Positions 7,191-13,332 of a DNA stretch of 14,063 nucleotides are shown here, in pieces. Both the position numbers and the translations under genes were made by a program. The notes below the pieces were generated by a model, which did no database searches, was not told where the DNA came from, and saw only the letters and a list, made by a program, of their open reading frames with translations. The stretch is taken from contig PCSF01000177.1 in NCBI GenBank assembly GCA_002771315.1, positions 1 to 14,063 on the forward strand, written 5' to 3'. Source of the DNA: Desulfobacterales bacterium CG23_combo_of_CG06-09_8_20_14_all_52_9. GTDB taxonomy: Bacteria; Desulfobacterota; Desulfobacteria; Desulfobacterales; UBA2156. Numbering within the stretch: the first letter of the stretch is position 1; every line of letters begins with the position of its first letter.

Positions 7191-8117
7191 TTAAAGCCTA
7201 CTTTTTTTAAGAGTCGCGGCCAGTTGTGTCGCTTCCTGGTTTTCCGGGATGCCGTTTCGTCCGCCGTACTCCCGGCATGAAAGGGAGGCAACGGCAACAG
7301 AGAAACGTACCGTTTCATGAATGTCCAGACCCCGCGCGAGGGCAAGAGCAAATGCGGCGTGAAAATTGTCTCCGGCCCCTGTCGTGTCTTTGACGGGCAC
7401 TTTCGGTGCCGGAACATGGAACAGAGCATCGTCTGAAATATAGAAGGCGCCCTTTAAACCCCGCGTCACGATCAATTCGCCTTTGATGCGGGCCTTAAGA
7501 GAAAACATTTTTTCCGCAAATCCAAGCGTTTCAAAGCCGAGTTGTTCCGAATCCAGGAATAAAGAAGACGGTATGAAAAAATCGGCTGCAGCCATAATGG
7601 CCTCCATACCCTCTCGCCACCTTTCACAGTCATAAACGATTCGGGCATCACCGACTGTTTTGGGTTTTAGCCGTTTTGCCAGATAAGTCGTTTCCGGGTC
7701 CAGCAGGAGTACCCTCGGCCTATGGGATAGGGCGGAATTTATATCCGTGATTTTAAGCCGAGGCAGCGCATTTCGCTCATAGATAATGGTTCTCTTGCCG
7801 CTGGATTGCGTTACGAAGATATAAGCCACCGGTGTTGTGCCGCCATCCACGAGATTGACCAGGGATGTGTCTACTCCGAAATCTTTCAATCGCTGCAGGC
7901 AGAATCGACCCTCTGCGTCATTTCCCAACCTGCCGACATACAGGGTCTTTCCTCCGAGTTTTGCAATACAGGACGAAGCGGTTCCTCCCTGTCCCCCTCC
8001 TTCGATGATTCGGAATGCAAGCGGCGCCTTGGTGTCCTCTTTAGGGAAAGTATCGACGACCGCGATATAATCCACACAACAGCGCCCCACAACGAGCACA
8101 TCCGGTCTCTGCTTCAA
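7191..8117 (-). CDS. PfkB-family carbohydrate kinase (sulfofructose/ketohexokinase-like branch)
   Basis: A ribokinase-fold sugar kinase that would phosphorylate a sugar or sugar derivative with ATP. The N-terminal signature EGGGQGGTASSCIAKLGG and the C-terminal signature DTTGAGDNFHAAFALALARG are clear. The catalytic Asp of GAGD is residue 265 in the frame opened at 8162, or 250 from the start used here. The ending CREYGGRNGIP resembles the GGRxGIP tail of YihV-type sulfofructokinases and ketohexokinases, but the substrate cannot be read from this. The frame has no ATG or GTG before the first beta strand. A TTG at 8117 with GGGAG 8 bases upstream (8126-8130) gives MKQRPDVLVVGRCCVD and 308 residues, right for the family. 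A longer TTG start at 8162 has no ribosome site. It is convergent with aat-HIT; no sugar-pathway neighbours are visible. Confidence 0.9.
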   Translation of the reverse strand: MKQRPDVLVVGRCCVDYIAVVDTFPKEDTKAPLAFRIIEGGGQGGTASSCIAKLGGKTLYVGRLGNDAEGRFCLQRLKDFGVDTSLVNLVDGGTTPVAYIFVTQSSGKRTIIYERNALPRLKITDINSALSHRPRVLLLDPETTYLAKRLKPKTVGDARIVYDCERWREGMEAIMAAADFFIPSSLFLDSEQLGFETLGFAEKMFSLKARIKGELIVTRGLKGAFYISDDALFHVPAPKVPVKDTTGAGDNFHAAFALALARGLDIHETVRFSVAVASLSCREYGGRNGIPENQEATQLAATLKKSRL

Positions 8118-8162
8118 GGCTGCTTCTCCCGAGAATTCGCCGGGTTTTCCCAATGAATGCAA

Positions 8163-8546
8163 TGAATGAATGATAAGAAGTTGCTTTTTTTCAAGCGGAT
8201 TAAGCGGAATTCTTATGACGGACGGGTTTTAATTATCGGAAAGAGGATGAGCTGTCAATCGGAATTTAATCAGGAAATGGGCATTAAGTTAGCCGATTTG
8301 TGTATAGGCGCCGTTTTTCCCGAAACGCGATCGGTCATTTCGGACCATCCGCTCGCCTTTACCGGGCACATGGCTACACATCGTCGCCAGGGTTTACATC
8401 CCTTGCGGGGGCATTCCGGGGCGTAAAATATCTTTGTGCGTCGTTGACTCTTTTACTGCATTTCATCTCCAAACCGAATCTCATAGAAATCCACGTCTTG
8501 AGTGAACAGGGTTTGCCATATTCCATTCGGCAGGGGATATCGGTCG
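8163..8546. other. Stretch with no recognisable gene
   Basis: About 380 bases between the PfkB kinase start region and the BON fragment. An 86-codon plus-strand frame (8166-8426) has no family resemblance and no ribosome site. Part of the stretch must carry the kinase promoter. At 8152-8171, next to it, lies a run of AATG tetranucleotides (five units with one interruption). I see no RNA gene or clear hairpin. Confidence 0.5.
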
Positions 8547-8687
8547 CTATTTCACGATCAAATCATTCTTTACGGATTTGACTCCTTTGACGCCGCTGGC
8601 GATTTGAGCCGCTTTATTGGCGGCCTCTTTCGTGTTCACAAAACCGCTCAATTGAATGCCGCGGGTGTATCCGGGATTATTTACCGG
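8547..8687 (-). pseudogene. BON-domain protein, C-terminal fragment
   Basis: The minus-strand frame from 8687 to a TAG at 8547-8549 reads 46 codons ending in GIQLSGFVNTKEAANKAAQIA and then GVKGVKSVKNDLIVK. This is the second half of a BON domain (the periplasmic, phospholipid-associated module of OsmY-like proteins): beta strand with LSGFV, helix, then GVKxVKNxLxV. The first half of the domain, any signal peptide and any start codon are missing. Upstream the frame runs into the TAG of the small membrane-protein gene after only the codons PVNNPGYTR. It is too short to fold as a BON domain, so it is best read as a remnant left by a deletion next to the 8688-8837 gene. Confidence 0.7.
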
Positions 8688-8837
8688 CTACAATACTTTT
8701 CGTCCCTGAATAAGTTGGACCACTAACACGATGACGGCAATGATCAGCAAGAGATGAATGATTCCGCCCAACGTGTAGCCGGTCATTAATCCAGCAAGCC
8801 ACAAAACTAAGAGGATCACCAATAGGGTCCAAAGCAT
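8688..8837 (-). CDS. lmo0937-type small membrane protein (49 residues)
   Basis: A very hydrophobic 49-residue protein starting MLWTLLVILLVLWLAGLMTG and ending in LIQGRKVL. Two membrane segments (about residues 3-18 and 25-43) are joined by GYTLGG. This matches the lmo0937 / DUF5670 family of unknown function, whose members show the same MLWTxLVILLxLWLLG...YTLGGxIHxLL pattern. A very strong ribosome site (AAGGAGG in AGAAAGGAGGCGAAC) stands directly before the ATG, so I consider it a real, well-translated gene. A longer frame on the same strand (8677-8913) overlaps it out of phase and is not needed. The family is often found near stress and envelope genes, as here (from memory). Confidence 0.85.
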   Translation of the reverse strand: MLWTLLVILLVLWLAGLMTGYTLGGIIHLLLIIAVIVLVVQLIQGRKVL

Positions 8838-9048
8838 GTTCGCCTCCTTTCTGACGATTCAATTCATCTTTCCATTTAAATTTGCCTTCTAAGCCCTTGG
8901 TATCGAGAATCATGTAACTTATAACTGCAAATGGCCTGCCAGAAAACCGAGAAAAACCAAAATTCGGGATCGTTCTTTAATAACAATGGATTAGATCAAT
9001 ATGAATGAAAAGCCGGGAAGAATGATATGATTGGTTTGGCCTCAATAT

Positions 9049-9083
9049 TTGGTGGAACCTCCAGATATGGAGGGAACCACCAA
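9049..9083. repeat. Two-tier hairpin, possible terminator or cruciform
   Basis: TTGGTGG (9049-9055) pairs with CCACCAA (9077-9083), and inside it CCTCCA (9058-9063) pairs with TGGAGG (9068-9073) around a GATA loop, separated by small internal bulges (AA and GAA). On the minus strand it lies just beyond the stop of the ftsH-like remnant and could end transcription from csbD. It has no U-run, so a classic intrinsic terminator is unlikely. Confidence 0.5.
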
Positions 9084-9098
9084 GAAGGATCAAACTCT

Positions 9099-9233
9099 TT
9101 ATTGCAACCCTTTGGTCTCCGGCCGGAGAGTCAAGAGTTTTAATGGAGATTTGGGCGACGGCTCTCTGAACTCCGCCCCCGGATCAATTTCCTTATGTGA
9201 AAGGAGATGGGCCAAATCATCAGGGATTCGCAC
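9099..9233 (-). pseudogene. ftsH 3'-end-like remnant
   Basis: Directly after the csbD stop codon, the minus strand reads RIPDDLAHLLSHKEIDPGAEF, then unrelated sequence to a TAA at 9099-9101. It resembles the end of the full ftsH in this window (ILDELAHLLSEKESVQGEEL). At DNA level a 24-base stretch (GAAAGGAGATG, GCCAA, TCATC) differs at only two positions. No AAA+ or protease domain is present. A GTG at 9233 could open a 44-residue frame but lacks a clear ribosome site. I read it as the tail of a second ftsH lost by deletion. A chance match or a small unrelated gene remains possible. Confidence 0.5.
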
Positions 9234-9237
9234 TGCC

Positions 9238-9417
9238 CTACTTTCCAACGACCTTCTTGATTTTTCCGATCATTTCCTGAACCTTGCCGGTTCTGCTTTC
9301 CTTTTTGCCCTTGGCCTCCAAGCCGGGATTCATGCTTACTTTCCCGGCGATCTCCTTGATCTTACCCTTCACTTTGTGCCACTTGCCTTCCGCCTCGTCC
9401 CTCATGCTTGATTTCAT
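9238..9417 (-). CDS. CsbD-family stress protein (copy 1)
   Basis: A 59-residue, lysine-rich, strongly hydrophilic protein: MKSSMRDEAEGKWHKVKGKI, then KEIAGKVSMNPGLEAKGKKE and a final GKIKKVVGK. The pattern of a GKxKKxxGK-type motif, a NPxLEAxGKxxxxxGKVQ centre and a repeated GKIKKxxG tail is that of the CsbD family, small proteins induced by general stress; the molecular function is unknown. AGGAGG (9424-9429) lies 6 bases before the ATG, an excellent ribosome site. It sits 138 bases downstream of ftsH on the same strand. It is nearly identical to the copy at 13138-13326: 50 of 55 shared residues, roughly 90% at DNA level by eye. Confidence 0.9.
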   Translation of the reverse strand: MKSSMRDEAEGKWHKVKGKIKEIAGKVSMNPGLEAKGKKESRTGKVQEMIGKIKKVVGK

Positions 9418-9481
9418 GGTATTCCTCCTGCCGGTTTTCTGTTTGTCTGCTTTTTGTTTGAACCGCTTAGCGACCGCATTC

Positions 9482-9499
9482 CCCGCTGCTTGCAGCGGG
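9482..9499. repeat. Perfect 18-base palindrome between ftsH and csbD
   Basis: CCCGCTGC-TT-GCAGCGGG forms a GC-rich stem of 7-8 bp in the 138-base gap downstream of ftsH (minus strand). No U-run follows, so it is not a classic terminator. It may stabilise the ftsH mRNA 3' end or attenuate read-through into csbD. Confidence 0.45.
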
Positions 9500-9555
9500 A
9501 GGCTTCCACCTTGACAAGGATTTTCAAAGCATTCACTGTTTTACTTGTTCTATGA

Positions 9556-11451
9556 TCAATTACCCATTTCGAGCTTGAATTTGGACAACATCTTTCTGAG
9601 TTCCTCTCCCTGAACGCTTTCCTTCTCCGAAAGGAGATGTGCCAACTCATCCAGGATGTTACGCCGCTCCGAGAGGATTTTTTTCACCCGTTGGTGGGCC
9701 TCCTCGATGAACTGAGCGATTTCCTCGTCAATTTGGGCGGCTTTCTCTTCACTATAGGTATTACTCTGGGAAAAGTTGCCCGGGAGGAACATGGGTTGGC
9801 GAGCGCGCTCATATGTCACTAACCCCATGCGATCGCTCATGCCATATTCCGTGACCATGGATCGTACAATATCCGTAGCGCGCTGCAGGTCGTTCTGAGC
9901 CCCAGTGGAGATTTCGTTAAAAACCAGTTCCTCCGCTACCCTGCCTCCTAACAGAACGGCCAGCCGGTCAAGCAACTCCGAGCGAGTCATCAAGTAGCGA
10001 TCCTCAGTAGGTCGCTGTTGAGTATATCCGAGAGCTGCAATCCCCCGTGGAATAATGGAGACTTTGTGCACCGGGTCGGCATGGTCAACAGATTCAGCCA
10101 CGATCGCATGCCCGGACTCGTGAAAAGATACGATTTCTTTTTCTTTCGAATTCATTACCCGGTTTTTTTTCTCCAACCCCCCCACCACACGGTCGATCGC
10201 TTCATCGAACTCCGTCGATCCTACCGTTTCTTTATTTTTACGGGCCGCCAAAAGGGCGGACTCATTGACGAGGTTGGCTAAATCAGCTCCAACAAAACCC
10301 GGAGTAAGACCGGCTATCTTGCGCAAATCAACATCAGGATCCAATACGACATGCTTGGAATGAATTTTCAGGATGGCTTCCCGCCCGTTGATATCCGGCC
10401 GATCGATCAAGACCTGCCGATCAAACCGCCCCGGGCGCAGCAATGCAGGGTCTAATATTTCCGGCCGGTTGGTTGCAGCCATGATGATGACCCCTTTATT
10501 CGTTTCGAACCCATCCATCTCCACCAGGAGCTGGTTCAGAGTCTGCTCGCGTTCATCATGCCCGCCAAAGACATTCACTCCGCGAGCTTTACCAAGTGCG
10601 TCCAATTCATCGATGAAGATGATACAGGGCGCCTGAGCGGCTGCCTGAGAGAAAAGATCACGGACACGAGCTGCACCGACGCCGACGAACATTTCCACAA
10701 ACTCAGACCCGCTGATGCTGAAGAAAGTAACTTTGGCCTCTCCGGCTACGGCTTTTGCCAGAAGTGTTTTACCGGTCCCGGGCAGGCCTACCAGAAGCAC
10801 CCCTTTGGGAATCCTCCCTCCCAGTTTTTGAAATTTCTCCGGGTTTTGTAAAAACTCAACCACTTCCTTAAGCTCTTCTTTGGCCTCATCGATGCCGGCG
10901 ACATCAGCAAAAGTGACTTTCGTCTCGGTTTCGGCGAAGATCTTGGCTTTGCTCTTGCTAAACGACATGACTCCCATCCCCGGACCCATCTTTTTCATGG
11001 CGAAGCGCCAGATCAGGAAGAAGATGCCGATTGGAATAATATAGGATAGAATCGTGCCCACCAATTGACTTTCAAAATACCCGGAATAGTTTATTTTGTT
11101 TTCATCCAGCTCTTTCACCAGCCCTGGATCATTCACCCGAACCGTGGTGAACTTCTGGCCCGAAGCTCCTTTTAGCGTTCCGCTGATAACCTCAGGGCCG
11201 ATACTTAAGCTGGCCAGGTTGCCTTGGGCTACGTATTGTTTGAACTGGCTGTAAGGAATCGTCTCCACTTTGCCGGAAAAAAAATATTGTTGCATGTAAG
11301 AAAATGCCAAAACAGCAATCAGAAAATACCAGATGCTGAAACGAGCTTTCGGCGGCAACACATTCTTGTTATGCGGATCTTGGAACCCGAATAGGGCGCG
11401 AAGTCTATCCATTAAATTTTCCTGTGGTTCGTCTTCTCTTTTTCTTGACAT
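9556..11451 (-). CDS. ftsH: ATP-dependent zinc metalloprotease FtsH
   Basis: FtsH is the membrane-anchored AAA+ protease that degrades misfolded membrane proteins and short-lived regulators. Two membrane segments (about residues 38-57 and 130-150) enclose a periplasmic domain. The AAA+ module follows with Walker A GLPGTGKT (222-229; the usual motif is GPPGTGKT), pore motif FVEMFVGVGAARVRDLF, Walker B IIFIDELDALGKARG, and the second region of homology NRPEILDPALLRPGRFDR. The zinc site is HESGH (444-448; the usual motif is HEAGH), with both His and the catalytic Glu kept. Length (631) is normal. AAGGAG lies 7 bases before the ATG. It is not linked to the usual partners (tilS, folP, rrmJ) but to csbD and small stress genes, so it may be an accessory copy, with a housekeeping ftsH elsewhere (inference). 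Confidence 0.97.
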   Translation of the reverse strand: MSRKREDEPQENLMDRLRALFGFQDPHNKNVLPPKARFSIWYFLIAVLAFSYMQQYFFSGKVETIPYSQFKQYVAQGNLASLSIGPEVISGTLKGASGQKFTTVRVNDPGLVKELDENKINYSGYFESQLVGTILSYIIPIGIFFLIWRFAMKKMGPGMGVMSFSKSKAKIFAETETKVTFADVAGIDEAKEELKEVVEFLQNPEKFQKLGGRIPKGVLLVGLPGTGKTLLAKAVAGEAKVTFFSISGSEFVEMFVGVGAARVRDLFSQAAAQAPCIIFIDELDALGKARGVNVFGGHDEREQTLNQLLVEMDGFETNKGVIIMAATNRPEILDPALLRPGRFDRQVLIDRPDINGREAILKIHSKHVVLDPDVDLRKIAGLTPGFVGADLANLVNESALLAARKNKETVGSTEFDEAIDRVVGGLEKKNRVMNSKEKEIVSFHESGHAIVAESVDHADPVHKVSIIPRGIAALGYTQQRPTEDRYLMTRSELLDRLAVLLGGRVAEELVFNEISTGAQNDLQRATDIVRSMVTEYGMSDRMGLVTYERARQPMFLPGNFSQSNTYSEEKAAQIDEEIAQFIEEAHQRVKKILSERRNILDELAHLLSEKESVQGEELRKMLSKFKLEMGN

Positions 11452-11499
11452 ATACCCGCTCCTTCATGAAAGGTAGCTTCCTAAGTTTTTCATGACAGT

Positions 11500-11721
11500 G
11501 ACGATAATCGTTCTTCATTTAAAGGCCCGTCCATTTACAGCTTCAACTTGCAGACTGAGCACCAGCTTGAGCGGGCATCTTAACGAACCCATGGCTTTTT
11601 GATCGGTCGCGTTCATGATCCTTGACAACAGTTACAGATGTGACCTGCCCAAAGGCCTCAAAAGCTAGGCGGAAGTCTCCTTAGGTGACATTATGGGATA
11701 GGCTGCCGGAAAAATATTCAT
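11500..11721 (-). pseudogene. Broken RRM-type RNA-binding protein gene
   Basis: Behind a strong ribosome site (AAGGAGG, 11728-11734) the minus strand starts MNIF. It then loses the frame and, read one frame over, gives GSLSHNVT, a stop, then DFRLAFEAF and GQVTSVTVVKDHERDRSKSHGFVKMPAQA. A second shift leads to EAVNGRAFK, a stop, and RTIIV. Joined, these form a bacterial RRM protein in the right order: RNP2 at MNIF-GSL, helix LAFEAFGQVTSV, RNP1 at HGFVKM, and the EAVNGR..KxRTIIV end. At least two frameshifts and two in-frame stops make it non-functional. Such small cold-shock-like RNA-binding proteins are about 80-100 residues when intact. Its start overlaps the GH130 fragment's stop (ATGA). 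Confidence 0.75.
11518..11546 (-). promoter_or_regulatory. Candidate promoter for ftsH
   Basis: On the minus strand TTGAAG (11546-11541) and TTTAAA (11523-11518) are 17 bases apart and point toward the ftsH ATG about 70 bases further on. The pair lies inside the decayed RRM gene, so it may have arisen or been kept after that gene died. Match quality is moderate. Confidence 0.3.
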
Positions 11722-12071
11722 TTTATTCCTCCTTGATCAACCGAGTGAAGTATTACGAACGCCAATCTTAACATTACTAATACCGCGCGCATAAAGCTAA
11801 GCAATTCGTTGACCGCAACGGTTACTATACAGGAATTGATATCGGACATGGTATAGGGAATGACCAACTCGTTATTATGAATTATCGCGCCGCAGCAATA
11901 AACAACATTGGATACATATCCCTCGCGCTCTTTCTCGTGTGACGTAAACAGCGGATAATCCAATCGGGAGATTCTTTTTGTAGGATTTTCAAGATCAAGT
12001 AGTATGACCCCGATGCAATACTGACGTATAGGCCCGACGCCATGGGTGAGTACAATCCAGCCTTCATCAAC
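11718..12071 (-). pseudogene. GH130 glycoside phosphorylase, C-terminal fragment
   Basis: Immediately after the creA stop codon, and in the same frame, the minus strand reads VDEGWIVLTHGVGPIRQYCI, then GVILLDLENPTKRISRLDYP, HEKEREGYVSNVVYCCGAII, and PYTMSDINSCIVTVAVNELL. This is the last third of a GH130 beta-mannoside or manno-oligosaccharide phosphorylase: the THGVGPxRxYxIG and EREGYVxNVVYxCG blades of the five-bladed propeller. About 117 codons remain where intact enzymes have more than 300. The N-terminal blades with the catalytic Asp and the start codon are gone. The last residues (FVILHSVDQGGIK) may already be read-through into the leader of the RRM gene. No internal frameshift is seen, so the loss was by deletion. 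Confidence 0.75.
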
Positions 12072-12560
12072 TCATGGTGCCGGCCAACCCATAATCGGCA
12101 CCGTGCTGATGCTGTTCTGCGGGCTGCCCGCGATAACCCGATCGCTGTAGGAAACGTAGACCAGAACATTGCGCTTGCGGTCGAAGAAGCGCACGACTTG
12201 CAGTGTCTTGAAAACCATGCTGCGGTGTTCGTCGAAGACGCGCTCGCCGTCCTTGAGTTCGCCGAGAATCTTGATCGGGCCTACCTGACGGCAGGCAATG
12301 CTGGCGTCACTGGTATCCTCCGCCACGCCCATAGCGCCTTTCACGCCCCCGGTTTGTGCCCGGGAAAGGTGACAGGCGACACCCTGGACCTTAGGGTCGT
12401 CGAAGCCGTCGACCACGATTTTATCGTTGGGGCCGAGCCATCGAAAATTCGTGCTGACCGAGCCGGTCGTCCCGCGTTCGGGACGGCTGGTGACCCACCA
12501 ACCGAAGAGCACGATTACCAGAAAAATTCCTGCACCAACTATTATTGCGACCCTTTTCAT
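12072..12560 (-). CDS. creA: CreA-family protein
   Basis: CreA is a conserved small envelope protein of poorly known function (once named for catabolite regulation). Residues 4-22 form a hydrophobic N-terminal segment, a signal anchor or uncleaved signal. The body matches CreA closely: GPNDKIVVDGFDDPKVQGVA, C63, SRAQTGGVKGAMGVAEDTSD, C90, QVGPIKI, MVFKTLQVVRFFDRKRNVLV and YSDRVIAGSPQNSISTVPIM. C63 and C90 are the conserved cysteine pair. The E. coli protein ends at VPVMPW, and this one ends at VPIMGWPAP, so it is full length. AAGGTG lies about 9 bases before the ATG. The stop codon sits exactly at the junction with a GH130 fragment, so the last few residues may have been changed by that rearrangement. 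It is the only gene here with no obvious stress link. Confidence 0.93.
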   Translation of the reverse strand: MKRVAIIVGAGIFLVIVLFGWWVTSRPERGTTGSVSTNFRWLGPNDKIVVDGFDDPKVQGVACHLSRAQTGGVKGAMGVAEDTSDASIACRQVGPIKILGELKDGERVFDEHRSMVFKTLQVVRFFDRKRNVLVYVSYSDRVIAGSPQNSISTVPIMGWPAP

Positions 12561-12607
12561 GATGATTCACCTTCCTGGGGCAAAAGTGTACCCGACCCCG
12601 CAGTCAT

Positions 12608-12652
12608 TTAAGCGCCCGATCGAACGATTGCCGTAATCTTGACCACGTCCAT
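12608..12652 (-). pseudogene. Possible 5' stub of a P-II-like gene
   Basis: A 14-codon frame, MDVVKITAIVRSGA then TAA, begins 8 bases after AGGAG. The start resembles P-II-type regulators (MxxVKxTAIIRxxxLExV...). Everything after the first beta strand is missing. It could be a gene cut by the rearrangements around creA or a chance reading frame. The neighbouring 12653-12901 (about 250 bases) shows no gene on either strand. Confidence 0.3.
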
Positions 12653-12901
12653 TTCGTCTTCTCCTATTAAAAAAAGCTCTTGGATCAGCATGGTTGAAGG
12701 TGTTATGGTGTATGACTTATCATCGTTCAAACGAAGATAGAATTGCATCCATTTTATTTCCTATGGGATGGCTAGCCAGCGGGACTTCACTTTGATTTTA
12801 GACCGAAGCCGGTTCTTCTCCTCGACTTTATCAGAAATCCATTAGAATCTAACTTATCCATTCCGCATTCAGAGAATTAATTCACATGCCTCAGCGCCAT
12901 C

Positions 12902-13054
12902 TCAGATCCGTCCTAGCAGTAACAGGATGATTATGATCAGAAGAATCAATCCGATTCCGCCGCTGGGATAGGGTCCCCAGCTAGAGCTGTGGCGCCAGGT
13001 GGGCAGGGCGCCGACGAGCAGGATAACCAGGATGACAATCAGAATTATTCCCAT
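12902..13054 (-). CDS. DUF3309-type small membrane protein (50 residues)
   Basis: A 50-residue protein, MGIILIVILVILLVGALPTW followed by RHSSSWGPYPSGG and GLILLIIIILLLLGRI. Two membrane helices flank a short loop containing GALPTWxHSxxWGxxPSGG, the signature of the DUF3309 family (function unknown, common in Proteobacteria, one domain of about 50 residues). AAGGAG (13062-13067) lies 7 bases before the ATG, so translation is well supported. It follows csbD copy 2 by 83 bases on the same strand, and may share its transcript. The paired-helix, tiny-protein style parallels the lmo0937-type gene at 8688-8837. Confidence 0.87.
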   Translation of the reverse strand: MGIILIVILVILLVGALPTWRHSSSWGPYPSGGIGLILLIIIILLLLGRI

Positions 13055-13137
13055 GACATTTCTCCTTTTCTTTATCCTCCATTATACACTCAACCGCGGC
13101 TGCGGGATCAAGGGGTGTCGTCACAAGACACTCCGTT

Positions 13138-13326
13138 CTACTTCCCAACGACCTTCTTGATCTTGCCGATCTTTTCTTGAACTTTCCCGGTTCTGTTTTC
13201 CTTTTTCCCTTCGGCTTCCAAGCCGGGATTCATGCTGACTTTTCCGGCGATCTCCTTGATCTTACCCTTCACTTTATGCCACTTGCCTTTCGTCTCGTCC
13301 CTCATGCCTGATTGGTTATGAGGCAT
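13138..13326 (-). CDS. CsbD-family stress protein (copy 2)
   Basis: A 62-residue lysine-rich protein that shares its last 55 residues with copy 1 except for five substitutions. The shared centre is GKWHKVKGKIKEIAGKVSMN and the shared tail GKIKKVVGK. The start is uncertain. The ATG at 13326 gives MPHNQSGMRDE; an inner ATG at 13305 gives MRDE, corresponding to the fifth residue of copy 1; neither has a strong ribosome site. A longer frame to 13431 would overlap the preceding gene and adds residues unlike the family, so I reject it. A 14-base palindrome resembling an FNR/CRP box lies just before the 13326 start. CsbD proteins are associated with general stress, without a known mechanism. Confidence 0.85.
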   Translation of the reverse strand: MPHNQSGMRDETKGKWHKVKGKIKEIAGKVSMNPGLEAEGKKENRTGKVQEKIGKIKKVVGK

Positions 13327-13332
13327 GTTATC

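Noticed and set aside
7056..7280. 74-codon plus frame between HIT and the kinase
   Set aside because: Translation of repeat copy 2 running into the antisense of the kinase.
8677..8913. 78-codon minus frame around the lmo0937-type gene
   Set aside because: It overlaps the family-matching 49-residue gene out of phase, and the strong ribosome site inside it serves the smaller gene.
9031..9411. 126-codon plus frame opposite csbD copy 1
   Set aside because: Antisense of csbD and the ftsH-like remnant; no domain of its own.
11882..12169. 95-codon minus frame between ftsH and creA
   Set aside because: Out of phase with the clear GH130 and CreA frames on the same strand.
12042..12611. 189-codon plus-strand frame over creA
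   Set aside because: CreA on the minus strand explains the sequence fully; the plus frame shows no domain.
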